In this document: one piece after another, positions 15,640 through 25,151 of the stretch
Numbering within the stretch: the stretch's first letter is position 1
How the letters are laid out: every line of letters begins with the position of its first letter
From: Oscillospiraceae bacterium
GTDB taxonomy: Bacteria > Bacillota > Clostridia > Oscillospirales > Ruminococcaceae
Length of the DNA stretch: 39,749 nucleotides
Reading direction: 5' to 3'
NCBI GenBank assembly: GCA_004555865.1
Contig: SFJO01000020.1
Coordinates: forward strand, 1-39,749
Notes under the pieces: model-generated
Database searches by the model: none
The model's input: the letters and a program-made list of their open reading frames with translations, nothing else
Told to the model about the DNA's origin: nothing
Made by a program: the position numbers and the translations under genes

Positions 15640-15650
15640 ATACATATAAT
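15622..15650 (+). promoter_or_regulatory. Promoter of the lysR-type gene
   Basis: TTGACC (15622-15627), 17-nt spacer, TATAAT (15645-15650). The start is near 15657, just before the LysR box, so bound regulator would repress its own gene. Confidence 0.75.
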
Positions 15651-15661
15651 GATTGTGTCGT

Positions 15662-15678
15662 AATACCTTTAAGGTATT
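15662..15678. promoter_or_regulatory. LysR-type operator (ATAC-N7-GTAT palindrome)
   Basis: AATACCTT-T-AAGGTATT is a perfect 17-nt palindrome and contains ATAC-N7-GTAT, the T-N11-A form of the classic LysR box. Its centre is about 66 bp upstream of the predicted microprotein start and about +13 relative to the lysR start. This is the standard geometry for divergent activation plus autorepression. Confidence 0.75.
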
Positions 15679-15730
15679 TCATTTGTGAATTCGATTTCGA
15701 TCTTTCTCAGAAAGGAGCCTCCCCCCCCCA

Positions 15731-16630
15731 ATGGAACTGCGCCACATTCGCTATTTCGTCACGGTGGCAGAAGAGCTGAACTTCACCCGTGCCGCCGCCC
15801 GGCTCTGCATCGCCCAGCCGCCCCTCAGCCGCCAGATTCAGGACCTGGAGGCGGAGCTTGGCGCGCCACTGTTTCTGCGCAAGCCCCGTGCCCTGCAGCT
15901 GACCGAGGAGGGCACGCTTTTTTTGCAATACGCCCGCCAGGTGCTGGAACTAGTGGATCGCTCGGCCGAGGATATCCGAGATATGAAGCAGGGCCTGCAG
16001 GGCAGCCTGTACCTGGCCTCGGTGGAAGGGCACGCTCCCCGGCTGTTTTCTTCCTGGATCGCCGGGTTCCACAAGAATTACCCCCAGGTGCAGTACAGCC
16101 TGTGGAACGGCGACACCGATGATGTGGAGGGTCGAGTCAACAAGGGCCTGTGCGACCTGGGCCTGATCATGGACCCCTTCAATGCCGAGGGCCTGAACAG
16201 CATCCATGTGTACAGCGAACCGTGGATCGCCATGATTCCGGCGGCCCACCCTCTGGCCCAGTGGCCCGGAGACTCCATTCCGCTGGCGCAGCTTGCCCCC
16301 TATGAGCTGATCATCCCCTCCCGTGCCACCCGCTTACAGGAAATCACCGGCTGGTTCGCCGCCAGCGGCCAGAAGCCCATCGTGCGCTGTCGGATGGCTC
16401 ATATGCTCAACGCCTACGAGCTGACGGAGCAGAACGTAGGCATTGCCATCTATCCGGCCGCGGCCGCCGAATTTGCCGCCGGGGCCTCCATCTGCATCAA
16501 GCGGCTGGTGGAGCCCGCCGTGACCGCCTCTTACGCTCTGGTGTGGAGCCAGAACCGCCCCCTGTCCCGGGTGAGCCGGGAATTTCTGAACTATGTGCAG
16601 AACACGCTGGCCGACCCGCCCGCCGAATAA
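15731..16630 (+). CDS. LysR-family transcriptional regulator
   Basis: 299 residues. The N-terminal winged helix-turn-helix (1-60) reads MELRHIRYFVTVAEELNFTR, then AAARLCIAQPPLSRQIQDLE, a textbook LysR start. The rest is a type 2 periplasmic-binding-like effector domain starting near LQGSLYLASV. The effector is unknown. It is transcribed away from the two microproteins, with a LysR box between, so those are the likely targets. The ribosome binding site AAAGGAG (15711-15717) is 13 nt from the ATG, with a run of nine Cs (15721-15729) between. Changes in this run would alter spacing and perhaps translation. Confidence 0.93.
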   Translation: MELRHIRYFVTVAEELNFTRAAARLCIAQPPLSRQIQDLEAELGAPLFLRKPRALQLTEEGTLFLQYARQVLELVDRSAEDIRDMKQGLQGSLYLASVEGHAPRLFSSWIAGFHKNYPQVQYSLWNGDTDDVEGRVNKGLCDLGLIMDPFNAEGLNSIHVYSEPWIAMIPAAHPLAQWPGDSIPLAQLAPYELIIPSRATRLQEITGWFAASGQKPIVRCRMAHMLNAYELTEQNVGIAIYPAAAAEFAAGASICIKRLVEPAVTASYALVWSQNRPLSRVSREFLNYVQNTLADPPAE

Positions 16631-16638
16631 CGCGCAAA

Positions 16639-16685
16639 AGGCCCGGCGGAACCATTGCATTTGCATGGTTCCGCCGGGTCTTTTT
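16639..16685. terminator. Bidirectional terminator between lysR-type gene and trx
   Basis: Stem AGGCCCGGCGGAACCAT / ATGGTTCCGCCGGGTCT with a 9-nt loop, T5 exit on the plus strand and TTTTGCG on the minus strand. Serves two converging genes. Confidence 0.85.
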
Positions 16686-16695
16686 GTGGTTAGTT

Positions 16696-17001
16696 TTACA
16701 GAAGTGCCGTCAGGTTTGCCTTGGGCACCAGACCCACGCTTCGGCCAGTCTCCTGCCCGTTCTTAAAGGCGATCACGGTGGGAATGCTGTACACCTGGAA
16801 CTGCTTGGCCAGCTCGGGGTTGTCGTCCACATTCACCTTCACCACTTTGGCCTTGCCCTCCTGCTCATCGGCCAGCTGCTCCATCACAGGGGCCAGCATG
16901 CGGCAGGGGCCGCACCAAGGCGCCCAAAAATCCACCAGCACCGGGATGGGGCTTTGCGCAACCTCCTGCTGGAAGGTTGCCTCCGTTACTTCCATTGCCA
17001 T
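16696..17001 (-). CDS. trxA: Thioredoxin
   Basis: 101 residues, one thioredoxin fold. The active site is FWAPWCGPCRML with the redox CGPC pair; the cis-proline is in YSIPTVIAF, and the buried Asp is in VLVDFWA. It reduces protein disulphides in the cytosol using thioredoxin reductase. ATG 17001 is taken as start, with AGGAGG about 13 nt upstream, rather long; ATG 16995 is a second option. No reductase gene is adjacent. The symbol is by family, since genomes of this group carry several thioredoxins. Confidence 0.93.
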   Translation of the reverse strand: MAMEVTEATFQQEVAQSPIPVLVDFWAPWCGPCRMLAPVMEQLADEQEGKAKVVKVNVDDNPELAKQFQVYSIPTVIAFKNGQETGRSVGLVPKANLTALL

Positions 17002-17109
17002 TGTATCACTCGGCCTCCTTTTCTGTTTCAATGCCCATAGTATACCACATCAGTATAGTTTATGCAAGTTGAAAAAACTTGCCATTTCGCCGGCAGCCCC
17101 CGCGGCTTC

Positions 17110-18408
17110 TCAGCCCACAAACTGGATCAGCACGCCGCCCAGGGTCAGAATCAACGCGCCGCAGCTTCGGGTCACGATCTGTGCAAAGGGCATCAGCTCC
17201 ATGCGGTGGGCGCTGCTCAGCACGGCCACGTTGCCGCTGCCGCCCATATTGGTGGTACACATTCCCGCCGCAATGGCAGCCTCCACCGGGTAAAAATGCG
17301 CAGCCTTCCAGCCGATGAGGGACGCCGTGAGCACGATCACGGTCTCCACCACCAAAATGGTGAGGAGATACAGCGGCGTCATGTTCTGGGCAATGGTGTT
17401 CAGGTCGATCAGGGTCACGCCAATGCCGAACAGGGCGGCCGCCGTCCAAGCCTTGATGACGAACTGCCCCCACTGGCAGGCGGCGTCCTCCACTTCGGCC
17501 GGCATCCAGCCCAGGCACTTCACCACCATCACCAGCAAAATCATCCAGCCGTAGATGGGAATGGGCTTGACCAAGCTGTGGCCCACGGTGCCCAGGCAGT
17601 AAAAGCCCAGCGCCGCCAACAGGCCCACCACCATTTTTTCCAGCGTAATGTTCATGGTGCGGGGGGCCGGGGCCGGGGTGCCGTCGTTCACCAGCCGCCC
17701 GCCGCCGCTGAGCGCCGGGTGCTTTCGACCGAGATTGTCGGCCAGGCTGGCGTAGATGATGGCGATGCAGTTGCCCAGCACCGTGGCCGGGGCAATGCGG
17801 GTGAGAATGTCACCGGCATTCTGGCCCAGCTGAGCGGCGTACACCTGCGACAGGGGCACGGTGCCGGCCGTCATGCCGCCGCTGGTCATAGGCACGGCCA
17901 CATAGAGGATGTTGTTCCAGAAGCCGTTTCCGCTCGCCGCGCCGATGCCGCCGCACACCAGAAAGCCCACCAGCAGCGCCGTGAGCGATACCGGAAGAAT
18001 GCGCACCGCGCCCTGCAGCAGCAGATTCCGGTCAATGCTGAACAGGCTGCCAGTGATCAGGGCCGAAATGTACAGCACCAGAAAGCCCTCGTCGTTTACA
18101 AAGGCGTCCATGGTTTCCATGGCGCTCTGGTGGAACACCCCCGCCGCCGCCAGAATGGCACCGCCGAAAATGCAGATCACCGAGCCGCCCAGATAGGTTT
18201 TTACAATGGGAATGGTGTTGCCCAGATAATTCAGGCCGTCGCCCAGAATCATCAGCAGAAAGAAGGCCCCCACAATGTTCCGGGGCAGGCAGTCCATCCA
18301 AAGCGCCGCCGCCAGCAGCACCAGCGCCAGCAGATAGAGCCAAAGGGGAAGCCCACCCACATGGATGTCATTCATGCGGCTTTTGATCGTTGATTTTGGC
18401 TGTTCCAC
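17110..18408 (-). CDS. 2-hydroxycarboxylate transporter family protein (CitS/MaeN-like)
   Basis: 432 residues, eleven or so transmembrane segments. The two re-entrant-loop motifs of the 2HCT family are present: GGIGAASGNGFWNN in the first half and MGGSGNVAVLSSAHRMELMP in the second, the latter very close to CitS, including the Arg in the substrate site and the following FAQI. The family imports citrate, malate or related hydroxyacids with sodium or exchanges them. Which acid is used here cannot be told. The GTG at 18408 is chosen as start because AGAGGAG lies 8 nt upstream; an ATG at 18375 is possible. No citrate lyase genes are near. Confidence 0.88.
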   Translation of the reverse strand: MEQPKSTIKSRMNDIHVGGLPLWLYLLALVLLAAALWMDCLPRNIVGAFFLLMILGDGLNYLGNTIPIVKTYLGGSVICIFGGAILAAAGVFHQSAMETMDAFVNDEGFLVLYISALITGSLFSIDRNLLLQGAVRILPVSLTALLVGFLVCGGIGAASGNGFWNNILYVAVPMTSGGMTAGTVPLSQVYAAQLGQNAGDILTRIAPATVLGNCIAIIYASLADNLGRKHPALSGGGRLVNDGTPAPAPRTMNITLEKMVVGLLAALGFYCLGTVGHSLVKPIPIYGWMILLVMVVKCLGWMPAEVEDAACQWGQFVIKAWTAAALFGIGVTLIDLNTIAQNMTPLYLLTILVVETVIVLTASLIGWKAAHFYPVEAAIAAGMCTTNMGGSGNVAVLSSAHRMELMPFAQIVTRSCGALILTLGGVLIQFVG

Positions 18409-18626
18409 GTGTTTTTCTCCTCTTTTATCCCATCGCGGCCGGGCACTTCCGCCGGCCATTTGGGGTGTTTGCTCCAGTCTCAACTTCCCGTTCTGTCCCA
18501 TTCGGACAAAAGGAAAGCACAGAACCGCTTCAATCCGCAGGCAGGCTCCGGCCCGGTGCGTCTTTTCCGTGTCTGTGCTTTCCGATGCGCACATCCGGCG
18601 CATACTCTTTGAATTTCTGGGAGTCT

Positions 18627-19643
18627 TCAGCGGCCAAGCACCCGTTCCAGCAGCTCCAGCAAGCCCTCCGGCCGGCTCTTGCTCTCCGCCTTTGCGGCGG
18701 CACGGGGGGCCTGAGCGCGGGGTTTGCGGGGCGGCTCCGGGGCAGCGGGGGGCGGAACTGCCGGTTCACGCTCCGGGAAGCGCTTCAGCTGGCGGTCCAG
18801 TTTGGCAAGCCCCTGCTCAGTTTCGCCCAGTGCCACGCGCACTGCGCCGGTGGATTGATGCAGAAGCTCCGTCACCTGGCGCACCTGTTCGTCCACCTGG
18901 GCCAGCTGCTGTTTCAGCAGGGCCACGCTGGCTGCCACATCCCGGGCACCGTCCGCCATGGCCGCCTGAGCCGTGCGCTGCTCTTTGGCCAGCGCCTCCC
19001 GTGTGCGGCGCTCCTGCTCCTGCAGGGCGGCGCGGCGGGCCAGGTCCTCCCGGCGAAGCTGCTCTTCCCGCCCGGCCGCCTGGGCCGTGCGTTGTTCCGC
19101 CTGCACCTGGGCATCCGCCAACAGCTGCGCCGCCTCTCGGCGGGCCTGGGCCAGCTGCTCCCGGGCCTGCGCCTGGGCTTCGTCCAGGCGGCTCTGCGCA
19201 GCCGCGGCGGCCTGCCGGGTCTGCTCCTCCAGATGGGCGCTGCGGGCTTTCCACTCGGCAAGCTGCGCCGCCAGCTCATCCAGCTGACGCCGCATTTCGC
19301 TGCTCTCTCCGCGCAGGCGCACCACTTCCTGCTCTTTGTCAAACAGGCGCACTTTATAAGACTGCGCCTCGGCCTCGGCTTTTTCCTGCCGGGCCTTACA
19401 GTCCTCCAGCTGCTCGTGCATCTGCTGCACCCGGGCCTTTGCATCGGCCAGCTGTGCATCCAGCGCCTGTTTTTCTTCCTGAAGGGCCGCCAGCTGCTGC
19501 TGCAGTTCAGCCTCGCGGGCTTTGGCCTCTTCCTGGCGTTTTTGTGCCTCGGCGGTCCGCTCGTCGATCCAGTTCAGCACATCCTGCTTTTGAAAGCCCA
19601 TCAGTGCCGTGCGGAACCGGGCGGTCATTTCCTCCTGCGGCAT
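18627..19643 (-). CDS. Long coiled-coil protein with DivIVA-like N-terminus, downstream of ftsZ
   Basis: 338 residues. The N-terminus (FRTALMGFQKQDVLNWIDE, about 10-28) resembles the start of clostridial DivIVA-type proteins, where a G-[FY]-x-x-x-[DE]-V motif precedes the coiled coil. Residues about 29-285 are almost all heptad repeats rich in Ala, Glu, Gln and Arg, followed by a Pro- and Ala-rich linker (about 290-320) and a short C-terminal helix LLELLERVLG. It starts 35 bp after ftsZ ends and would be in its operon, suggesting a part in division or pole organisation. The low complexity makes homology hard to judge. Confidence 0.7.
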   Translation of the reverse strand: MPQEEMTARFRTALMGFQKQDVLNWIDERTAEAQKRQEEAKAREAELQQQLAALQEEKQALDAQLADAKARVQQMHEQLEDCKARQEKAEAEAQSYKVRLFDKEQEVVRLRGESSEMRRQLDELAAQLAEWKARSAHLEEQTRQAAAAAQSRLDEAQAQAREQLAQARREAAQLLADAQVQAEQRTAQAAGREEQLRREDLARRAALQEQERRTREALAKEQRTAQAAMADGARDVAASVALLKQQLAQVDEQVRQVTELLHQSTGAVRVALGETEQGLAKLDRQLKRFPEREPAVPPPAAPEPPRKPRAQAPRAAAKAESKSRPEGLLELLERVLGR

Positions 19644-19677
19644 TACGCCGCCCCCTTTCGGTCATCAGCCGCCGGGT

Positions 19678-20832
<1,155 letters not shown>

Positions 20833-20917
20833 CGTTCAAACATCCCCCGATCTGTTATCTTCACGCGCATACAGCGCTGATTGTATCTCTTCATGCAGCC
20901 GTTTTGCCTGCAAGGAT

Positions 20918-20957
20918 AAAAAAGGGCAGCCTGCCGACAGACACGGCTGCCTTTTTA
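20918..20957 (-). terminator. Terminator of murA
   Basis: Stem with GGCAGCC / GGCTGCC plus flanking A/T pairs; the minus-strand exit reads CCCTTTTTTATCC. It lies 54 bp past the murA stop codon and upstream of ftsZ. Confidence 0.75.
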
Positions 20958-21010
20958 AAGTTGCTTTTATTCCTAATAAGAGTAACAGATTTTCCTGTCA
21001 AATTCAAGGG

Positions 21011-22342
21011 CTAAGGCAGGGATATTCCGCCTGCTTCCGAAAAATATTTTTCCGGCTTTGTCCGCCGCTTCCCCTCGTTTTCCCGTTCGGTTTTTCCTTC
21101 CCACTCAGCGCGCGCCCCCAGGCTGCGCAGCAGGGCCGCCAGGTCGCCGTAGCCGCGGCGGATGTACCCGGCCTGCGCAATGGTGCTCTCTCCCTGTGCC
21201 TGCAGGGCTGCCACGGCCAGCGCGGCCCCACCCCGCAGGTCCGCCGCACTCACCGCTGCCCCCTGCAGGCGCTCGGCCGGGGCCAGTTCCAGCAGCCGCC
21301 CCCGCACCTTTGCCCGGCCGCCCAGCGCCGAAAAGCCCGCCGCGCAGCCGAAGCGGTGCTCAAACACCGTATCCTCAAAATAGCTCGGCCCCTCCGCTGT
21401 GAGAAAGGCCGCCGCCAGAACCGGCGCTGCATCGGTGGGGAATGCCGGGTACGCCCCCGCCGTGACCCATCCGGCCCCGGCCAGCCGCGCAGGGGCCGCC
21501 AGCGTCAGGGCCGCCGGGCCTTCCCGCCGGATGCGGCACCCGCCCCGCGTCAGCACCTCCACCACCGGCTCCAGATGCTCCGGCACACAGCGCCGCAGGG
21601 TCACGCTTCCGCCGGTGGCGGCCGCCGCAGCCAGCACCGTGGCCGCCACGATCCGGTCTGTCACTGGGCGGAACGCCGCGCCGCTCAGCCGCTCCCGCCC
21701 CTGAATCCAGATCGTCGAAGTGCCCGCCCCACAGATGTGCGCCCCGGCAGCCATCAGAAAACGCGCCAGGTCCACCACTTCTGGTTCTCGGGCTGCACCA
21801 CGCAGCACCGTGATGCCTTTGGCCTTCACGGCGGCCATCATCAGGGTTTCGGTGGCCCCCACGCTGGGCAGCCGCAGGGAAAATTCCGCCCCATACAGCC
21901 CGCGCGGTGCTGAAAGGGTCAGCTGCTCTCCCTTCCATTCGGCGGCGGCCCCCATGCAGGCCAGCCCCTCCAGGTGGATGTCAATGGGCCGCGGGCCCAA
22001 GCGGCACCCGCCAGGCATGGTCATGCGCACCTCGCCCATGCGGTGCAGCATAGGGGCCAAATAGAACACCGAGCTGCGCATGGCCCGCACCGGCCCGTCC
22101 GGCAGGGCGCTTTTTCCCGCCCGGCCTGGGGCCAGCAGCAGATCCTCGCCCTCCCAGGCGGTGCGCATCCCGGCCGCACGCAGCAGGGCCAGACTGTTTT
22201 CCACATCCGTCAGCCGCGGTGTCTGCCGCAGCCGCACCGGCCCATCGCACAAAAGGCTTGCGGCCAGAATGGGCAGCACGCTGTTCTTGGCCGGCGGCAG
22301 CCAGACCTCCCCTTCCAGCCGCACACCGCCCCAAATTTTCAA
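21011..22342 (-). CDS. murA: UDP-N-acetylglucosamine 1-carboxyvinyltransferase
   Basis: 443 residues, EPSP-synthase fold. It makes the first committed step of peptidoglycan synthesis, transferring enolpyruvate to UDP-GlcNAc. Key residues are seen: Lys-Asn in PPAKNSVLPILAA; the catalytic and fosfomycin-target Cys in MPGGCRLGPRPID; the Asp in YPAFPTDAAPVLAA; and the Arg in AADLRGGAALAVAAL. The sequence is more divergent than most MurA (PTDAAP for PTDMQ, EHRF for ENRF), as in the second copy many Firmicutes carry. Start is uncertain: TTG 22342 has GGGAG at good spacing and gives a normal N-terminus (KIWGGVRLEGEV); GTG 22345 and 22354 are options. The last 25 residues are a charged extension. Confidence 0.88.
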   Translation of the reverse strand: MKIWGGVRLEGEVWLPPAKNSVLPILAASLLCDGPVRLRQTPRLTDVENSLALLRAAGMRTAWEGEDLLLAPGRAGKSALPDGPVRAMRSSVFYLAPMLHRMGEVRMTMPGGCRLGPRPIDIHLEGLACMGAAAEWKGEQLTLSAPRGLYGAEFSLRLPSVGATETLMMAAVKAKGITVLRGAAREPEVVDLARFLMAAGAHICGAGTSTIWIQGRERLSGAAFRPVTDRIVAATVLAAAAATGGSVTLRRCVPEHLEPVVEVLTRGGCRIRREGPAALTLAAPARLAGAGWVTAGAYPAFPTDAAPVLAAAFLTAEGPSYFEDTVFEHRFGCAAGFSALGGRAKVRGRLLELAPAERLQGAAVSAADLRGGAALAVAALQAQGESTIAQAGYIRRGYGDLAALLRSLGARAEWEGKTERENEGKRRTKPEKYFSEAGGISLP

Positions 22343-22635
22343 CACCTCTCCCACCCGGCACCGCTCCCTTCCCTCGCCTTTGCGGCGTTTTGTGCCCCAA
22401 TCTATGCCAAAAGAGGGAAAGCCGTGCCAAAAAGCAGCATTCAGGATGACAGACCCGAGCGGCCCTGAATGCGGAACGCAGAATACAAAACCGGGTGTGC
22501 GGCATCGGATTTTTCTGGCCGCGCGCCGTGTTGGCAAAATCTCCAACGCTCCATTCAATCAATTTCGCATTCTGTACAAAGGTGCCATCCCCCGTATGGT
22601 TCAAGTTTAAAGTCCGCTCTATAGGCTTTACTGTG

Positions 22636-22644
22636 TGCTATAAT
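22636..22644 (+). promoter_or_regulatory. Extended -10 promoter for cas3
   Basis: TGCTATAAT is a perfect extended -10 (TG-n-TATAAT). No good -35 is present at 17 nt, which extended -10 promoters tolerate. The start is near 22651, giving a leader of about 158 nt before cas3. An imperfect palindrome GAACC-GCG-GGTTC lies in that leader at 22688-22700 and could bind a regulator. The rest of the 22343-22635 gap, upstream of murA, shows no gene. Confidence 0.6.
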
Positions 22645-22808
22645 TATTTACAATAAAGCAGTTCAAACGCATTCCCAATAAAATAGGGAACCGCGGGTTC
22701 AAAAATATGTTAGGCCGCCCAAACCGCGAAGATTTTCTTTATTGAAGCCCCAAAATCCGCCCAAAACAAATCACCTGCTTCCCATTTGTAATGTGAAAGG
22801 AGTTTTCC

Positions 22809-24974
22809 ATGAAGGCTGCTGATCCAATTCCACTTGCCCACATCAGCGAAGACGAAACCCGCAGCCAAACGCTGATCGACCACCTGCGCGGAACCGCCGC
22901 CCTGGCCGGGCAGTTTGCCTCCGCCTTCAGCGCCGGGGCCGAGGGGGAATTTGTCGGGCTTCTCCACGACCTGGGAAAGGACAGTCCAGGCTTTCAGCAC
23001 CGCCTGCACGGCGGCCCTCCGGTGGATCATTCCACGGCCGGGGCGCAGGCGGCTTTGCAGCAAAACGACCCCTGCGCTGCCTTTGCCATTGCCGGGCACC
23101 ACAGCGGCATTCCCGACGGCGGCCATCGCCAGGATGCACCGGACGAGCCCACCCTCTTCGGGCGCATCAAGCGGCAGGTTCCGGTGGCGGGCGGCCTGCC
23201 GCCCATCACGGCCCGCCCAGCGCTTCCCGCCTGGGTCGCCGAAAGCAAGGACAATCTCACCACTGCGTTCTTTACGCGGATGCTTTTCTCCTGCCTGGTG
23301 GATGCCGATTTCCTTGACACCGAAACCTTTATGAACGGCAGCCCCGCACCGCGCGGGGCGGGGCAATCCATTCCGGAGCTGCTAAAGAAAATGAAGGTCA
23401 AGGCAGACAGCTATCTGACCGGCGCCGCATCTTCTCCGGTGGGCGCGCAGCGCAATCAGGTGCTCCAGGCCTGCCTGGAGCAAGGCCGCACCGGCCCCCG
23501 CGGCATTTATACCCTCACCGTGCCCACCGGCGGCGGAAAGACCTTTGCCTCGCTGGCCTTCGCGCTGGAGCACGCCGCTGCCCACGGGCTGAACCGGGTG
23601 ATCTACGTCATCCCCTACACCTCCATCATCGACCAGACCGCACAGACCTTCACCGACCTGCTGGGCGAAGAAAACGTACTGGCCCACTTTTCCACCGCAG
23701 ATTACAAAATTGTGGAAAAGGACGATCTGACGCCCTCCCAATACCGCAGCCTTCTCGCCAGTGAAAACTGGGACGCGCCGGTTATCGTAACCACCGCCGT
23801 GCAATTTTTCGAGTCGCTGTATGCCAACCGCTCCAGCCGCTGCCGCAAGCTGCACAACCTTGCCAACAGCGTCTTGATTTTCGACGAGGCGCAAACGCTC
23901 CCCTGCGATTATCTGCGCCCCTGCGTTTCTGCCATTGCCCAGCTGGTTCAGCATTACGGGGTCACTGCCGTGCTCTGCACCGCCACGCAGCCGGATCTGG
24001 GCGGGCTGTTTCGGGAATTCGCCCCCGAGCAGCCCCTTCGGGAGCTCAGCCCCGACCCGGACCTGCTGTACCAAGTGCTTCGCCGGGTAACGCTGGGCGA
24101 TCTGGGCACGGTTTCCTACGAGGCACTTGTTGGGCAGCTGAAAGAACACGAGCAGGTTCTCTGCGTAGTGAACCGCCGCAAAACAGCCCAAACCCTGTTT
24201 GCCGCCCTGCCCCAGGATGGCAGCTACTGCCTGACCACCCTGCTGTGTGCGGCCGATCGCCGCCGCCAGCTGGCAGAGATTCGCGCCCGGCTGGAAAACG
24301 GGTTGCCCTGTCGGGTGGTCTCCACCTCACTCATTGAGGCAGGTGTGGACGTGGACTTTCCCTCCGCGTACCGGGAGCAGGCTGGGCTGGATTCGCTGCT
24401 GCAAACCGCCGGCCGCTGCAACCGCAACGGCAAGCGCCTCGCCGCGGAAAGCCCAGTATGGCTGTTCCGGCTGGAGGATTGCCCCGCACCCCGGATGATC
24501 CGTGCAAACGTGGATGCCCTCGCCTACGTGCAGCAGCATTTCGCGCGGCTGGATACGCCGGAAGCCATCCTTGCCTACTTCAGGCAGCTGTACGCCAACA
24601 AGGCTTCGCTGGACCGGCACGGGATTCTTCCCGCCTTTCAAAAGGGCGACTCCCCCGGCCGATTCTTCCCCTTCGCCTGGGCCGCCGAGCAGTTCCGGCT
24701 GATCGAAAGCCCGACCCGCACCGTCTACCTGCCCATCGGGAAGGGCAACGCCCTGTGCGAGCAGCTGCGGCGGCAGGGGCCAACCCGGACGCTGCTTCGC
24801 CGGCTCGGGCTGTACAGCGTGAACTGCTACGAAGCGCAGCTGAAATCGCTTCTTGCGGCCGGGGCGTTGGAAGAACTGCCCGGCGGCGAGCTTCTGCTTT
24901 CCGATGAAGCCCTTTACAGCGACAAAACTGGGCTTGCCTTAGCCGTTGAAGGGGGTTCCTGCATCATTCTCTAA
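22809..24974 (+). CDS. cas3: Cas3 nuclease-helicase, type I-C
   Basis: 721 residues. An HD nuclease domain comes first: His25, LLHDLGKD (His53-Asp54, Lys57), and AGHHSG (His97-His98). Then a superfamily 2 helicase: Walker A VPTGGGKT (Lys244), DEAQ box (359-362), CTATQP as motif III, STSLIEAGVDVDFP and QTAGRCNRNG as motifs V and VI. Cas3 is recruited by target-bound Cascade, then unwinds and degrades DNA. ATG 22809 follows AAAGGAG by 7 nt. It is separated from cas5 by 265 bp that carry a terminator-like hairpin, a small RNA gene and a new promoter, so cas3 is transcribed apart from the other cas genes. No missing catalytic residue is seen. Confidence 0.97.
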   Translation: MKAADPIPLAHISEDETRSQTLIDHLRGTAALAGQFASAFSAGAEGEFVGLLHDLGKDSPGFQHRLHGGPPVDHSTAGAQAALQQNDPCAAFAIAGHHSGIPDGGHRQDAPDEPTLFGRIKRQVPVAGGLPPITARPALPAWVAESKDNLTTAFFTRMLFSCLVDADFLDTETFMNGSPAPRGAGQSIPELLKKMKVKADSYLTGAASSPVGAQRNQVLQACLEQGRTGPRGIYTLTVPTGGGKTFASLAFALEHAAAHGLNRVIYVIPYTSIIDQTAQTFTDLLGEENVLAHFSTADYKIVEKDDLTPSQYRSLLASENWDAPVIVTTAVQFFESLYANRSSRCRKLHNLANSVLIFDEAQTLPCDYLRPCVSAIAQLVQHYGVTAVLCTATQPDLGGLFREFAPEQPLRELSPDPDLLYQVLRRVTLGDLGTVSYEALVGQLKEHEQVLCVVNRRKTAQTLFAALPQDGSYCLTTLLCAADRRRQLAEIRARLENGLPCRVVSTSLIEAGVDVDFPSAYREQAGLDSLLQTAGRCNRNGKRLAAESPVWLFRLEDCPAPRMIRANVDALAYVQQHFARLDTPEAILAYFRQLYANKASLDRHGILPAFQKGDSPGRFFPFAWAAEQFRLIESPTRTVYLPIGKGNALCEQLRRQGPTRTLLRRLGLYSVNCYEAQLKSLLAAGALEELPGGELLLSDEALYSDKTGLALAVEGGSCIIL

Positions 24975-24984
24975 AGTCCCGGAA

Positions 24985-25098
24985 CGAAAAAAGCAGCAGA
25001 GCGTTCCACTCCACTGCTTTTCCGGCGTTCTCTTTACAGATACTGCAAGTATTTCAATCCACATTTCTGCCTGTTACGTTGAAACCGGCAAAATGACC
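24985..25098 (-). ncRNA. crRNA-like small RNA built on a degenerate CRISPR repeat (CreR-like)
   Basis: A complete minus-strand RNA gene of about 114 nt. Predicted start is near 25098. A stem TTTTGCC / GGCAGAA (25094-25088 with 25071-25065; the loop holds GGTTTCAACGTAACA) comes first. Two nt later follows GTGGATTGAAAT (25062-25051), identical to the last 12 nt of the CRISPR repeat of this locus; Cas5 cleavage of such a hairpin would leave the type I-C 5' handle. The next 29 nt (25050-25022) act as spacer, starting ACTTGCAGTATCTG, and the RNA ends in an intrinsic terminator instead of a second repeat. The seed matches the cas5 leader (25197-25210) next to TTC. By analogy with known degenerate-repeat RNAs that guide Cascade (CreA, CreR), it should repress the cas5 promoter. 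This is inference from sequence. Confidence 0.72.
24987..25021 (-). terminator. Intrinsic terminator of the crRNA-like RNA
   Basis: On the minus strand AAAAGCAGTGGAGTG pairs with CGCTCTGCTGCTTTT around a GAA loop, allowing three G-T pairs, and runs into six Ts. On the plus strand the exit is only TTTTCC, so it would be weak after cas3. The orientation of the T tract favours the minus-strand RNA. Confidence 0.75.
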
Positions 25099-25104
25099 AA
25101 TTTC

Positions 25105-25133
25105 ATTATAGTAGATTTTACGGATAACCACAA
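25105..25133 (-). promoter_or_regulatory. Promoter of the crRNA-like RNA
   Basis: On the minus strand: TTGTGG (25133-25128), 17-nt spacer, TATAAT (25110-25105). The -10 is perfect and the -35 keeps TTG. It is back to back with the cas5 promoter, whose -35 begins 19 bp away. Confidence 0.62.
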
Positions 25134-25151
25134 GGTTTTCCCAAAATCGAC

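Noticed and set aside
22829..22845. CACTTGC near the cas3 start as a second target of the crRNA-like RNA.
   Set aside because: Only six seed bases match, the next several do not, and the adjacent trinucleotide is TCC instead of TTC. A similar ACTTGAA near 22601 also lacks the PAM.
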